A stretch of 64,000 nucleotides of DNA from Setomelanomma holmii (GCA_010015745.1 ML978278.1:1-64000); one strand, 5' to 3'; shown: positions 22,267-33,100, counted from the first letter of the stretch. Notes: generated by a model from the sequence alone, not told the origin. Translations and numbers: made by a program.

Positions 22267-23128
22267 CTACCTCTCGTCCTTTTCGCCCTTCCAGAAGACC
22301 CAGGCGATAACGGCCAAGGCTTTCAGAGCGACTGCTGTCCACAATGCGCCTGCGAGACCAACTGAGGTATGGGCCCATAGCCCACCAAAGCACGCGCCGA
22401 GAAGCAGCAAGACTGGCGCAGCGACCCTCCTGTTCCTCTCGACGTTATGCAAAGCGAACAAGTTCTGGTCTGAAAACAGATCGCAGTAGTTGCTCGTCAG
22501 CACCACGCTTGTCAGTCCAGCGTACTGCAAGGCTCGCGATGTAACGGCTTGTCCACTGGACTGAAAAGCGACCACAGCGATGGGGACAAGCACCTGCCAG
22601 TGCAAGCCATCCGACGACTGGTTGCCAAGCGTGACAATGAGCGCTGCAACAACAATGAACAACAGCTGGAAAGAGTACGACGCGATGAGCACCCAGCGCT
22701 TCCTGGGCGAAAAGTAGCGATGGAAGCGAGCAAAGACGAAAGAGCCAAAACAAAACGATGCGATCGAGGTGCCAGCCTTGATCCAGCGTATCCCCTCCGA
22801 GGGCGCAATGAGACCCAAGCCAAGATATACAGTGTTTCCTGTATAGCGATGCGTAAGCATGATTGATGGAAACCGCGCAGCAAGGCTTGCACTGACCTGT
22901 CTGCATGCTCACAAAGGAGCCCCAGATAAACACCGCCGAGCTATCCAGCAGGCCAGTAATAATGTAGCAAAAGAGGAGAACCAGGTCTGCCCAGTTCTTG
23001 CTGACGTCTGCGCCGAGGTGTTTCTTCAATTGGAGTGCCGCCGAGCTTTTCCCGGAGGTGCGGCCGAGAAGCGGCGTTTGCTCGTCTGTGGCTCGGTCGG
23101 CGAGGCCATTTTGGGGGCGGGAACTCAT
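22267..23128 (-). CDS. DUF1275 (YoaK-like) membrane protein
   Basis: Two exons, 23128-22897 and 22838-22267, with a 58-nt GTCAGT...ACAG intron closing in phase at MQTGNTVYLGLG; 267 aa. The family hallmark is the string LLDSSAVFIWGSFVSMQTGNTVYLGLG, followed by membrane segments (IASFCFGSFVFARF, SYSFQLLFIVVAALIVTL, VLVPIAVVAFQSSGQAV, APVLLLLGACFGGLWAHTSV, ALKALAVIAWVFW). Six or so membrane spans are expected. Bacterial and fungal members are uncharacterised, probably transporters (inference). An in-frame ATG ten codons upstream (23158) exists, but the one at 23128 starts the more typical MSSRPQNG leader with TPLLG. Confidence 0.9.
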
Positions 23129-23632
23129 GACTTTGAGGGGGTGTTTCGCTGTGCACAAGGGATGCAGAGGATGCGGAGGGCCAGAACTTATGGGGATTGG
23201 AGGCGGGGTGCATAGGCGACGGGCAGGGCGGCACGCTGCCCGCAGATCGTCAGGGACGTTGACTCAAGCCTTCGGTCAAGCTTCGGGGTTGGTGTTGGGT
23301 GGGCAATGCTGGGGTGCTGGCACACGGCAGATGCAGGATACTACCGGGTGTTGCTACAATGGGCTTGCCAAAACACTGGGCGATGCGTGTTTGCAACAGT
23401 CTACGCGTGGATAAATGCGTGCGGGGAACGGCTCGTCGATGAGTGAAGATTAGCGGACAGCCAAGCGCTGATGGTCATAAAGCTTGGAATGTGTCGTCAT
23501 CGGAAATCGCGGCATCACAGCGCAGAGCTTCATGTCATAAGACGCGTTTCGCTCCGGTTACATCGATTCGCCTGATCAGCAGTCACTTTGTACCTTCGCG
23601 TTCATCCCAATTGACGACAGTCGATAGTCAAG
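23129..23632. other. Divergent promoter region (DUF1275 / oxalate decarboxylase)
   Basis: 504 bases between start codons on opposite strands. No gene; presumably both promoters. Confidence 0.55.
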
Positions 23633-25109
23633 ATGCATCTCCCGACCTTGCTGGTCGCGCTAGGCGTCTGCAGTGCGTGGGCGGCGCCGTTGGAGCAACA
23701 GCCACTAGCTGGAGATAGGCGCAAGCATGGAGGCCCTCACAACGTCAGAAACCCATACAAGCCTGGGTACTACGACGAGTGGGACCGCAAGATTGACTCG
23801 CAGGGCGACAAATTGGCGCCTGAGCCCGTCGTAGGTACTAGTTTTCTTTGAATCTACAGCTTCACTAACCACGACAGCGCAATGGCGATGGCACTGATGT
23901 TATGGGCCCGCGCAACAGAGAGCGTGAGCGACAGAACCCTGACTTGATCCGCCCTCCGAGCACCGATCATGGTGCGATTCCCAACATGCGCTGGTCGTTT
24001 GCGGACTCGCACATTCGCATCGAAGAGGGAGGCTGGACCCGTGAGACGACCATTCGCGAGCTTGGCACGAGCAAGGAGCTTGCCGGTGTCAACATGCGCC
24101 TCGACGAGGGTGTCATCCGCGAGCTTCATTGGCACAAGGAAGCTGAGTGGGCCTATGTCCTCGAGGGCAAAGTCCGCATTACCGCGCTCGACACCGAGGG
24201 CGGCAGCTTCGTCGACGACCTTGAGAAGGGCGATCTCTGGTACTTCCCGTCCGGACATCCCCACTCGCTCCAAGGCCTGAGCCCGAACGGCACTGAGTTC
24301 CTCCTCATTTTCGACGATGGCAACTTCTCTGAAGACTCGACCTTCCTGCTCACCGACTGGGTTGCGCGCACGCCCAAGTCGGTTCTTGCTGAGAACTTCC
24401 GTGTCCACCCAGAGGTGTTCCGTGCCATTCCCAAATCAGAGAAGTACATCTTCCAAGGCTCGAATCCTGACTCCATCGATAAGGAGGTCCCCAGCGGCAC
24501 CAAGGGCTACAAGAAGTCTAAGCTGCAATTCACTCACAAGATGCTTGCTCAGGAGCCTCTCAACACGACTGGTGGCCAGGTCCGCATCACTGACTCCACC
24601 AATTTCCCTCTCTCCAAGACTGTAGCGGCTGCGCATCTCAACATTCAGCCCGGCGCTATTCGTGAGATGCACTGGCACCGTAAGTACCATCCACCTACAC
24701 ATACCTTTACGCCGTCTAACATTTCGCAGCCAACGCCGACGAATGGTCCTACTTCATCAAAGGCCGCGCACGCGTCACCATCTTCGCCTCCAAAGGCACA
24801 GCACGCACCTTCGACTACCAAGCGGGCGACGTGGGCATCGTGCCGCGCAACATGGGCCACTTCATCGAGAACCTTTCCGACGACGAGGACGTCGAGGTGC
24901 TCGAGATTTTCCGCTCCGACAAGTTCCAGGACTTTTCGCTGTTCCAGTGGCTCGGAGAGACGCCGCAGCGCCTCGTCAAGGAACATTTGTTTGCGAATAG
25001 TCCTAAGGAGGCGAAGGAGTTTGAGGATGCGCTCAGTGATGTGAGCCATGATCCGATTAAGGATGTGGATTGGGATAAGTTGTTGGAGGAGGAGAAAATT
25101 GAATTGTAA
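23633..25109 (+). CDS. oxdC: Secreted bicupin oxalate decarboxylase
   Basis: Three exons: 23633-23830, 23878-24679, 24730-25109, all in phase; 459 aa. A signal peptide (MHLPTLLVALGVCSAWA) is followed by about 50 residues and then two cupin domains. Each has a Mn-binding set: first ELHWHKEAEWAYVLEGKVR with FPSGHPHSLQG; second EMHWHPNADEWSYFIKGRAR with VPRNMGHFIEN. The flexible active-site lid reads SEDST followed by FLLTDW, close to the SENST lid of the bacterial decarboxylase, so the essential Glu is kept and decarboxylase rather than oxidase activity is likely. The enzyme turns oxalate into formate and CO2. Fungi use it for pH control and to handle plant or self-made oxalate; it is extracellular or wall-bound here. 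Confidence 0.95.
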
Positions 25110-25616
25110 ACGGTGGGTGGGGCGCCTTGTTGGAATGAACGATATAGGTGAATAAACAGGAATCGCTTGACGCAAAAACAATGAGTGTACGACACGAGCT
25201 TCAGCGTTTTCACAAATTGATGCGTTGTCATCCGGGGTGGCTTATACATGTACCATAGTCTACGAGGTAATTTGCAACCTCAGTCGACTTACTTGAATCC
25301 AGCAACATCGGTGTAAAATGCTTGTCTGCCCGCCTCTTCACCAATTTCGCTGCGTAGAATCCTAGTCTCGGGACCGAACAGCTTTGCATCGGTGGCCTAA
25401 CGGACCGCCGGTGGGGACTGCGCTCCGATCATGCACGGTCCACTGTGTTCTGATTCGCCGATATGCTCCCCGAACTTGAAGCCGCGACTTTGTAAAGCTG
25501 CGGAATTGATAGCACCTCCTGGATGCCTGGATGTTGGACGACTCTGTTATGTCATTGAAGTGGCCGACATACCGATGTTGGATGTTACGAGGATCATGGC
25601 GTGGTTTGGATGAAGG
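25110..25616. other. Intergenic region
   Basis: About 0.5 kb with the 3' UTR of the oxalate decarboxylase gene and the upstream promoter of the hydrolase gene. No gene seen. Confidence 0.5.
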
Positions 25617-25625
25617 TATATAAAC
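25617..25625 (+). promoter_or_regulatory. TATA box of the hydrolase gene
   Basis: TATATAAAC, about 117 bases before the ATG at 25742, in an otherwise GC-mixed region. A strong TATA often marks regulated rather than housekeeping genes. Confidence 0.55.
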
Positions 25626-25741
25626 AGCCTTGACACGCGCACTTGAAAGACTACCATAAGCTACTTACATCTCTAAACATATCATCGGCACTAAATCTCC
25701 CGTATACTCAAACACAAACACAATACTGCCAAATTTTCAAC

Positions 25742-26740
25742 ATGTCGACCAAATTCTCATCCTCAACATTCACGTGGAAAACCGACCCCGAAGCCGGTGC
25801 CATACCAGCATATGTCTACTTCTCCCCATCCCCATCTGAGGCACCCCGTCCAATCGGTAAGTCATGTCTGAGTAATTCAAGCTCTTCTTCTTTGACGCCC
25901 ATGGCTAATGCGAATGCAGCACTGATGTTCCACGCCGGCGGCTTCGTCCTCGGCTCCAGCGCCATGGTCCCGCAGTCGCAAATCTCAGGCCTCGTAGAGC
26001 GCGGCTTCGTCGTCGTGGTGCCTGAATATCGACTTTGTCCACAAGTCTCGCTGTACGAGGGACCAATGGAAGATGCCAAAGACGTTCTCACATGGTGCCG
26101 AGACGAACTTCCCACGCTTTTGGCAGAGAAAAATGTCATCCTAGACACCGCCAAAATCGTAGCAATGGGTCATTCCGCCGGCGGTCAACTCGCGCTCATC
26201 ACCGGCACACAACCCCATCCACCCGTGGCGATTGTGGATTTCTACGGCGGAAAGTACTACACCGACGAGCAGTGGAGTAAACCCCTCCCCGCATTCGCGC
26301 AAATGCCAGATCTATCCCAGGACTTTACTGCGAAGGTATTTGACGGCCCGGGGACGATAACATCCGCCCCGATGTTTGTCGCGAGCAAACCGAACCTGAG
26401 CGATCCGCGATGTGCGTGGTACATCCAGCAGATCAAAAATGGCACATCAATGTCTTCAATCGTGCCGGACGGGGACTACGCGCGCGTCGACGCTACATTT
26501 TCTTTCAGCCCGAAGTTCCCACCAACGTACTTCTTGCACGGCAAGCCGGATATTTTCGTCGGGTATGAGTTGAGTGTGAGAGCGCATGAGGCGCTGAAGA
26601 AGGTGGGTGTGGAGACGGAGCTAGTCCTGCCTGAGGATGTGGGCCATGCGTTTGATTTGCAGCTTAGCGGGGAGGAGGGGGAGGAGTTGTTTGGAAAGTA
26701 TGTTATGCCTGCGCTGGATTGGTTGAAGGCGCATGTTTGA
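25742..26740 (+). CDS. HSL-type alpha/beta hydrolase
   Basis: Exons 25742-25856 and 25920-26740, about 311 aa. The 63-nt intron (GTAAGT...GCAG) is a multiple of three without a stop, so the unspliced message would also stay open; splicing is preferred because it joins the strand directly to ALMFHAGGF. The oxyanion motif HAGGF (HGGG-like), the nucleophile elbow GHSAGGQLA, an Asp in GKPDIFVG and the His in DVGHAFDLQ form the expected alpha/beta hydrolase-3 machinery. Substrate unknown: esterase, lipase or small-molecule deacetylase are all possible. No signal peptide, so probably cytosolic. Confidence 0.88.
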   Translation: MSTKFSSSTFTWKTDPEAGAIPAYVYFSPSPSEAPRPIGKSCLSNSSSSSLTPMANANAALMFHAGGFVLGSSAMVPQSQISGLVERGFVVVVPEYRLCPQVSLYEGPMEDAKDVLTWCRDELPTLLAEKNVILDTAKIVAMGHSAGGQLALITGTQPHPPVAIVDFYGGKYYTDEQWSKPLPAFAQMPDLSQDFTAKVFDGPGTITSAPMFVASKPNLSDPRCAWYIQQIKNGTSMSSIVPDGDYARVDATFSFSPKFPPTYFLHGKPDIFVGYELSVRAHEALKKVGVETELVLPEDVGHAFDLQLSGEEGEELFGKYVMPALDWLKAHV

Positions 26741-27074
26741 GGGGATCGGGTGGGTTCGATTAATGGGATGGTGGAGTTGAAGTGAACCGGATGAAGGTTG
26801 GTGATGATGTCGCTCATGTAGATTCATAGATTCATATCGAGGATAGATATATGATGAAGTAATCGGTAGTATTCTGCCCTTCATCTAGAAGGCATTCCCA
26901 TCGATACCTTCGAGCATACTCTCGTGCATACTCGTAGGATCACCCTGCTTATCCATGTCATTGCTCCACCGCGCTACGCCCTTGCTGTTCTCTCCACCAA
27001 TTCCCTGGTCCAGCTTGTCAATGCCACACATTGCCCAAAGCCTGCGCGTTAGGCATCCCACCTTTTTTGCCACG
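26741..27074. other. Convergent 3' region
   Basis: 334 bases between convergent stops. A minus-strand open frame (27073-26885) begins with GTG, has no motif and was not taken as a gene. Confidence 0.5.
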
Positions 27075-27773
27075 TCAATCCATCACCCCATTCTTTGACA
27101 TGCTCGCAACACCACGACCCGGCCTCCACTTCGCAAAAGACGTCTGATATTCCAGCTCCGTCACCTGCCCCTCCCGCTCCGCGAACCGATTCCGAATATG
27201 AAATGGCGAAATGCACAGTTGCGCATTTGTCGGCTGGTGACCTGGCGGAGCAAGTTCCTTCATGAGCGGCGTCTCTTCAGCAGTCTTGCGTAATGGATTG
27301 ATCGGTGGAGATTGCGGCGGGAACGGTGTATCGAGCGTGTCCGTAGAAGGCATATTCTCGTCAAGGTGGGCATATTTGCTCTTAGATACCTTGGCGCGCG
27401 TGAACGAGGAAATAGATGTGTAGACCAGCCAGACAGCCAGGGCGAGAACAAGTGTGCCCTCCAGGGTTAGCGGCCAGTACTTGAGTGGGGTGTTGTTGGC
27501 GAAGGAGGTCAGCGCAGCGCTCAGGCGAGTGAGCAGGTTGTCGATGACGGTTTCGATCCACAAGGGCTCGCGGTAGCGGGGCATCGTCCAGTACAAGAGC
27601 ATTGTTTCCGTGTTCTGGGGCTTCAGTCTGGGGAATGTGGTGGTTGCCGGTGTACCTTTGCGTGGTTGAGATGTGGACGTGGTGAGTTCATGTGCTGTGG
27701 TAAAGCGATTGTTTGATAAGCTCGGTGAGAAACTAGAAATATATCTATGCGGCTCGGTTGCGGTGAAAGTCAT
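27075..27773 (-). CDS. Small single-pass membrane protein, unknown
   Basis: Open frame of 232 aa; the true start may be the Met 57 residues in (MLLYWTMPRYREPLW), because the first part is Ser/Thr-rich and poorly structured. One clear membrane span (LTLEGTLVLALAVWLVYTSI) is followed by a basic stretch (TRAKVSKSKYAH) and a Pro-rich tail with APPGHQ. I do not recognise the family. It is the first of three minus-strand genes for short membrane proteins in a row. Function unknown. Confidence 0.6.
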   Translation of the reverse strand: MTFTATEPHRYISSFSPSLSNNRFTTAHELTTSTSQPRKGTPATTTFPRLKPQNTETMLLYWTMPRYREPLWIETVIDNLLTRLSAALTSFANNTPLKYWPLTLEGTLVLALAVWLVYTSISSFTRAKVSKSKYAHLDENMPSTDTLDTPFPPQSPPINPLRKTAEETPLMKELAPPGHQPTNAQLCISPFHIRNRFAEREGQVTELEYQTSFAKWRPGRGVASMSKNGVMD

Positions 27774-27865
27774 ACCTTATGCACATCCACGTGCGCACAC
27801 GACCGTTTGTCGTCTCACACGCGATTGCTTCCTTGAAATTCACTGCAGTTCCATCTCCTTTGTCA

Positions 27866-28261
27866 TCACCTCTCAAGCTCCGCAGCCCTGGTAATCAGAC
27901 CCAAACCCGTCTTCCTCTTCCCTTTCGCTCCAAACCAGACTTGCGCATGCTCATATCCAATGCGCAAGCCATTTGAATGTACATATTTCCGACTTCTACC
28001 ATCCTTCTTCTGCCAGTCGAGTAAGTCGACTTGCATGCCAGGCGGATACATCGACTCTTTTCGCTCCGGGACTAGGATTGATGGAAAGAGGCATACACGA
28101 ACGTAAAGAGAGATCAGGCCTGCTGATATGGCGAGAACAAGGTGAATCAACGGGTTGCTAGGACGGACCACAGGATGGGCAAGGATGAGATTGGATGGGA
28201 TGGGGATTACGTATGATATGAAGGAAAGGTTGAGTGCATTGCCTTGGGATGGTTTTGACAT
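27866..28261 (-). CDS. Small single-pass membrane protein with YPPGMQVD motif
   Basis: 131 aa, no intron needed. A membrane span (NPLIHLVLAISAGLISLYVRVCLF) is followed by a short cytosolic-type tail with MYPPGMQVDLLDW and a Lys/Arg-rich end. The YPPGMQ[VI]D string recurs in the next gene upstream (28533-28802), so the two probably share an origin or a binding partner. No known family recognised. Confidence 0.6.
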   Translation of the reverse strand: MSKPSQGNALNLSFISYVIPIPSNLILAHPVVRPSNPLIHLVLAISAGLISLYVRVCLFPSILVPERKESMYPPGMQVDLLDWQKKDGRSRKYVHSNGLRIGYEHAQVWFGAKGKRKTGLGLITRAAELER

Positions 28262-28532
28262 GCTGACAGTTTCGTGGAATTTAAACTATGTTGGGTAAAT
28301 GAATTGGTCTTGGGCTGATTTGGCGAGAATGGAAGACATCCTGAACTTTTCGTTGATGTGGGGGGGAATGAGACAATAAGCTTTGTGCAATTCTTTGTCT
28401 CATTCTTGCCTAACAGATACTGGAATAGCGCCGCTGCTTCGAAGTTACACGGCTTCCCTGCACAATGCTCTTGATCCTTATGAGGTAAATCCCAACTCAA
28501 CGCTCCGTGATTGCACTGATGAAGGTGCAACC

Positions 28533-28802
28533 TCATGATTGCTGCTCGCTCGCCTCTCGTGCCCATTTTTCCATCAGCTGGTCGATCTGCATACCAGGTG
28601 GATATGCCGAACGAGGTTTTGTCCGAGGCTGCGTATGCGGTGTTCCATACTGTCGCGCAGGTTTCTTGCGGCGGCGGCGGCAAGAGTATATCAGAATGTG
28701 GCCGGCGATGACGCCCATGACAGTGACAGTAAGCACTGAGAATATCTCCGGCTCAGAGTCGATGGATGGCCGTAAACCAAGATTTCCCAAAATCTGATCC
28801 AA
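28533..28802 (-). CDS. Small single-pass membrane protein with YPPGMQID motif
   Basis: 89 aa. A short N-terminus is followed by one membrane span (IFSVLTVTVMGVIAGHILIY), a basic stop-transfer patch (CRRRRKKPARQ) and a tail holding AYPPGMQIDQLMEKW. Same strand and same plan as the gene 271 bases downstream. The basic patch predicts an outside N-terminus and a cytosolic tail. Function unknown. Another frame that overlaps it (28683-28207) was rejected. Confidence 0.6.
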   Translation of the reverse strand: MDQILGNLGLRPSIDSEPEIFSVLTVTVMGVIAGHILIYSCRRRRKKPARQYGTPHTQPRTKPRSAYPPGMQIDQLMEKWAREASEQQS

Positions 28803-29164
28803 TTACCTCTTGCCGAACTGTGACATAGTGTACAGGCTAAACGCGCGGTCTGTTGAGCCTTGTGAGAGAGCACTTGGGCACCCGGGCCTGTAATAGTTGA
28901 GTGATTGCATGATCAAGGGTGAGGAGGATATCTTATAGGGCAGCGCGAGATAGATCGCGCAGTCGAGAGAACATATATAGAGGAGCTGCAGTCGGAGTGA
29001 AAGCTGTCAGCAGCCTCAGAAAACGGTCGCATTGCTTGGATCCACAGCACCTTCTGACCGTCTCGAATCTGTCTCATAGGTGTCTGTTTCTCTTTGTGTG
29101 TTGGTCTGGGAAGTTGTGAATCGGGGCATGTGGGTGGTCGAAATATAGCGAAGGTTTTGCACCT
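28803..29164. other. Intergenic region before the left inverted repeat
   Basis: No supported gene. Probably holds the promoter of the small membrane protein gene that starts at 28802. Confidence 0.45.
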
Positions 29165-29702
29165 GTGCGGCAAGCACATTATAATGTCCATCCCTGCGTG
29201 GCGGGACACCCTGTGTGGCGGGACACTTTTCTATCCAGACCTTCGGCGTCTGGCCAGCGTGACTGTACAAAGTTAAGCTTAACGCACTTTGTTCTGCATA
29301 TGTTATTCTTTACCTATGCTAGTCTCCGACTAAGGAGAGTGCGGTGTTGGACCTGCTATTGGTCATTCTGTCGATAGCGTTTTTCAACTTTTTGCCACTA
29401 CCCCCCTATTTATGTGCGACAGTGGATCTTTATCAAGTATTCGGACAACTAGGAGGGAAGTGCAGATGTCAAAGATCAAGATTGCTGGCTCTCAAGGTCA
29501 AGTTAAGATGAGAATTGTGCCTTCCGGCATTTTCTCCGTGCAAACAGCAAGATCGCCAAAACTCACCTGCACGGGCGTCGGGCCATCGCAGCTCTCGGCA
29601 CGCAGTAGTTTCCAGTAGCGTGCTCAGATATCTATGTCTGCGATCGTGACAGATCTGACGTTACGCCCACAGCGGAGACTTCCAAAGATAGCTGTGGCGC
29701 AT
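29165..29702 (+). repeat. Left arm of ~0.5-kb inverted repeat
   Basis: Matches the reverse complement of 33463-33985. Shared blocks in order include GCAAGCA, GTGGCGGGACAC (29216-29227 region), CCAGCGTGACTG, CAAAGTTAAGCT, GGAGAGTGCGGTGTTGGAC, ACCCCCCT/TACCCCCCT, GATCGCCAAAACTC, GGCACGCAGTAG, CAGTAGCGTGCTCAGATATCT and ATAGCTGTGGCGCA. Many differences are transitions. The arm has a tandem copy of its outer tip (CCCTGCGTGGCGGGACA then CCCTGTGTGGCGGGACA). Confidence 0.85.
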
Positions 29703-30111
29703 GCTGACCACGCCTACCATCGCACACGTGCACTGTGCTGGCTAAGGCCATGCAGGTCGGCTGTGCCGCCTTGCTCAAGACTATGCGCCAAGCTTCCACC
29801 CATACGCTCAGTTCATGCTGTCTTTGACGCGGCAGCCTTACAGCCTCGCCGCTTACATACCGCTCTTAATGTTCTGCCACGCCTACTTCATGCGACGCTG
29901 TCACTAAAGCAGCTTCAGCTCACACGCTGTTGCGCACTGCTGTTCGCCTTTGATCAACCTGGTACTGTAATAGCTATCCACCATCTGTCTGCATGCTTAC
30001 CTAGAGAGTGAACAGAGAAAGTCAGCTGTCGCATTCTGCCTACTAGGTTGCCGCATCAAGCCTCCTGTCTCGTTCGTATCGCATGCGTTTGCTTTATACC
30101 CACACTAATCG
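29703..30111. other. Spacer between left repeat and HET-NACHT-WD40 pseudogene
   Basis: About 0.4 kb, presumably the old promoter. An open frame at 29634-30011 overlaps the repeat and has no motif. Confidence 0.45.
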
Positions 30112-33100
30112 ATGCATCTCCTGCAGTACGGCGAAAATGGAGAGCTCACTATCACCAGCTTTGACGATAACAAGCTGCCTCCTTACGCGATACTTTCTCA
30201 CACCTGGGCAAAAGATAAAGAGGAGGTGACTTTTGCGGATATCGTGAACGGCAGTGGCAAGGCCAAGCCTGGCTTCGAGAAGATTTGCCTCTGCGGAGAG
30301 CAGGCACAACAAGATAGGCTGGAGTACTTCTGGATCGATACCTGCTGCATCAACAAGGCAAACAAGGCTGAGCACTCTCTAGCCATTCGGTCCATGTTTC
30401 GGTGGTATCGTAATGCAGCTCGATGCTACGTGTACTTATTAGACGTATCCGCTCTGTCTCCTGCAGATGAGGGAGAAGCCTGCGCGCCGCTATGGGACTT
30501 GGCTTTTCGGGAATGCCTGTGGTTTACGCGCGGCTGGACGTTGCAGGAGCTTCTTGCACCTGGTGTGGTTGAGTTCTTCTCGTCTGAGTGGCGCAGGCTC
30601 GGCGACCGGATGTCCTTGAGATCTCAGATCCACGAAGTTACAAACATCCCACATCAAGTGCTCGAAGGCGCTCCACTCTCTGAGTATAGCGTTGACGAGC
30701 GATTTCGATGGAGACAGCACCGGCACACAAAGCTAGTAGAAGATGCAGCGTACTCATTGTCTGGCATCTTTGACGTTGACATTGCGCTTGTCTATGGCGA
30801 AGGCACAGAACAAGCATTTAGACGGCTTCATGACAAGATCCGGAAGCGGCAAGAGTGCCTTCATGACCTACGTGCTACCGATCCCCGTAACGATAAGAAG
30901 CGCATCGAGGAGACCAAAGTTGGATTGCTGGCAGACTCGTACCGCTGGGTTTTTGACAACACAGCTTTCCAGCAATGGCGGCAGGAGCCGCACAGCCGCC
31001 TGCTATGGGTAAAAGGTGATCCTGGGAAAGGCAAGACGATGCTGCTTTGCGGCATCATCAATGAACTACAGAAGGCAGCAATTAACACTGTCACCGTCTC
31101 ATACTTCTTCTGCCAAGCAACCGACTCGCGCATTAACACTGCTACTGCGGTGCTACGAGGACTATTACACATGCTTGTGGATCAGCAACCGTCGCTTGTA
31201 TCGCACATCCGCAAGAAGCACGATCTTGCAGGCAAAAGCTTGTTCAACAACGCAAACGCCTAGGTAGCTTTGACAGAGATATGGGCGGATGTGCTACAAG
31301 ATCCAGATCTGCGCACGACATAGCTAATCATCGACGCCCTCGACGAGTGCGTCACTAATCTTCTAGAACTGCTAGAATTTGTCGCAAAGCAGTCGTCTGT
31401 GTCTTCTCGCGTCAAGTGGATTGTCTCAAGCCGTAATTGGCCAGAGATTGAAGCACAGCTAGAGCGGGCAGAGGATAAAATAAGACTAAGCCTTGAGCTG
31501 AACGCAAAGTCGGTTGCGGCTGCAGTTGCCGTCTTCATCCGCCAAAAGGTGGACCAGCTAGCGCAGGAAAAGCATCACAAAGCAGACCTTCGACACGCTG
31601 TGCTCCAGCACTTGAAGTCGAATGCGGATGATACATTCCTCTGAGTGGCATTAGTGTGCCAAGACCTTAAAAAGACACCAAAGTGGAACGTGCTAAAGAA
31701 GTTAACCTCGTTTCCGCCTGGACTAGACTCCTTGTACAAGCGGATGATGGACCAGATAAGCGAGTCTGACGGCGCCGAGATCTGCCGGCTGGTACTGGCA
31801 TCGACAGCGATCCTGTATCGGCCTATGAGGATCTCTGAACTGGTTGCGCTCATAGAGCAGCTTGAGGACTTGGACGACCTAGAGTCGGTACGGGAGATTG
31901 TCGGCTTCTGTGGATCGTTCCTCACCCTACGAAAAGACACAGTCTACTTTGTGCATCAGTCCGCGAAGGATTTCCTCCTTACAAAGGCGTCAGATAAGAT
32001 CTTTCCTGACGGGACCGGACCCGCTCATCGGGTCATCTTTTTGAAGTCGCTAGCGATTCTGTCCAGCACATTGTACAGGAATATGTACAGCTTAGAAGTG
32101 CTGGGATATCCTATTGAGAACGTCAAACTACCGGAGACAGACCCGTAAGTAGTGTCACGGTACCCGTGCGTCTACTGGATCGACCATCTGTACGAGTCGA
32201 AGACTTTGAGGAGCAGTGTCGGTGGCCTGCAAGCTGCATACGTTGTCGATAACTTCCTGAGGAAGAAGTATCTCTACTGGCTGGAGGGGCTTAGTCTTTG
32301 CAAGAGTGTAGGGAAAGGCATTGTCTTAATGGAAAAACTGTGGTCGCTGGTGCAGATGTGTCGCACAAGATGTACATGCCTTCAGTTCAACCTAGACGCT
32401 AACGCTAGCAGGAGATGTGTGACCAAGATAGACTTGCTCAGCTTGTTCAAGACGCACGGCGGTTTATTATGTACCACAAAGGCGCAATCGAGGGCTACCC
32501 TCTTCAGACATATGCAGCCGCACTGCTGTTTAGTCCGACAGGTAGTCTGATCAGACAGCTGTTCCAGCATGAAGATCCAGAAACAACCAGTATTAGACCA
32601 GCTCTGAGCGACGAGTGGAGCGCGTGCCTGCAGACGCTCGAGGGCCATAGTAATACAGTCTGGTCAGTGGCCTTCTCGCACGACTCAACGAGGCTGGCGT
32701 CGGCGTCGCACGACAGCACCGTCAAGATCTGGGATACGAGCAGCGGCGTGTGCCTGCAGACGCTTGAGGGCCATAGTATTTGGGTCAACTCAGTGGCCTT
32801 CTCGCACGACTCGACGAGGCTGGCGTCGGCGTCGCACGACAACACCGTCAAGATCTGGGATGCGAGCAGCGGCGCGTGCCTGCAGACGCTCCAGGTCGGC
32901 AAGCCTATTGGTGAATTGTCCTTCGACTCTACTAGCTCTTTTCTTCATACCAAAATAGGCACTATCGCCCTTCAAAGTGCAGAAGGTTCTAGTATGATAG
33001 ATGTTACGGAATCTGAGTGTCCTTTGTACGTAGCTATCAGCCTTAGCCCAGACAAGATATGGATTAAGCATAATGGCGAGAACATACTTTGGGTGCCATC

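Noticed and set aside
28207..28683. 158-aa minus-strand open frame between the small membrane protein genes
   Set aside because: Overlaps the better supported gene at 28533-28802 in another frame and has no membrane span or motif.
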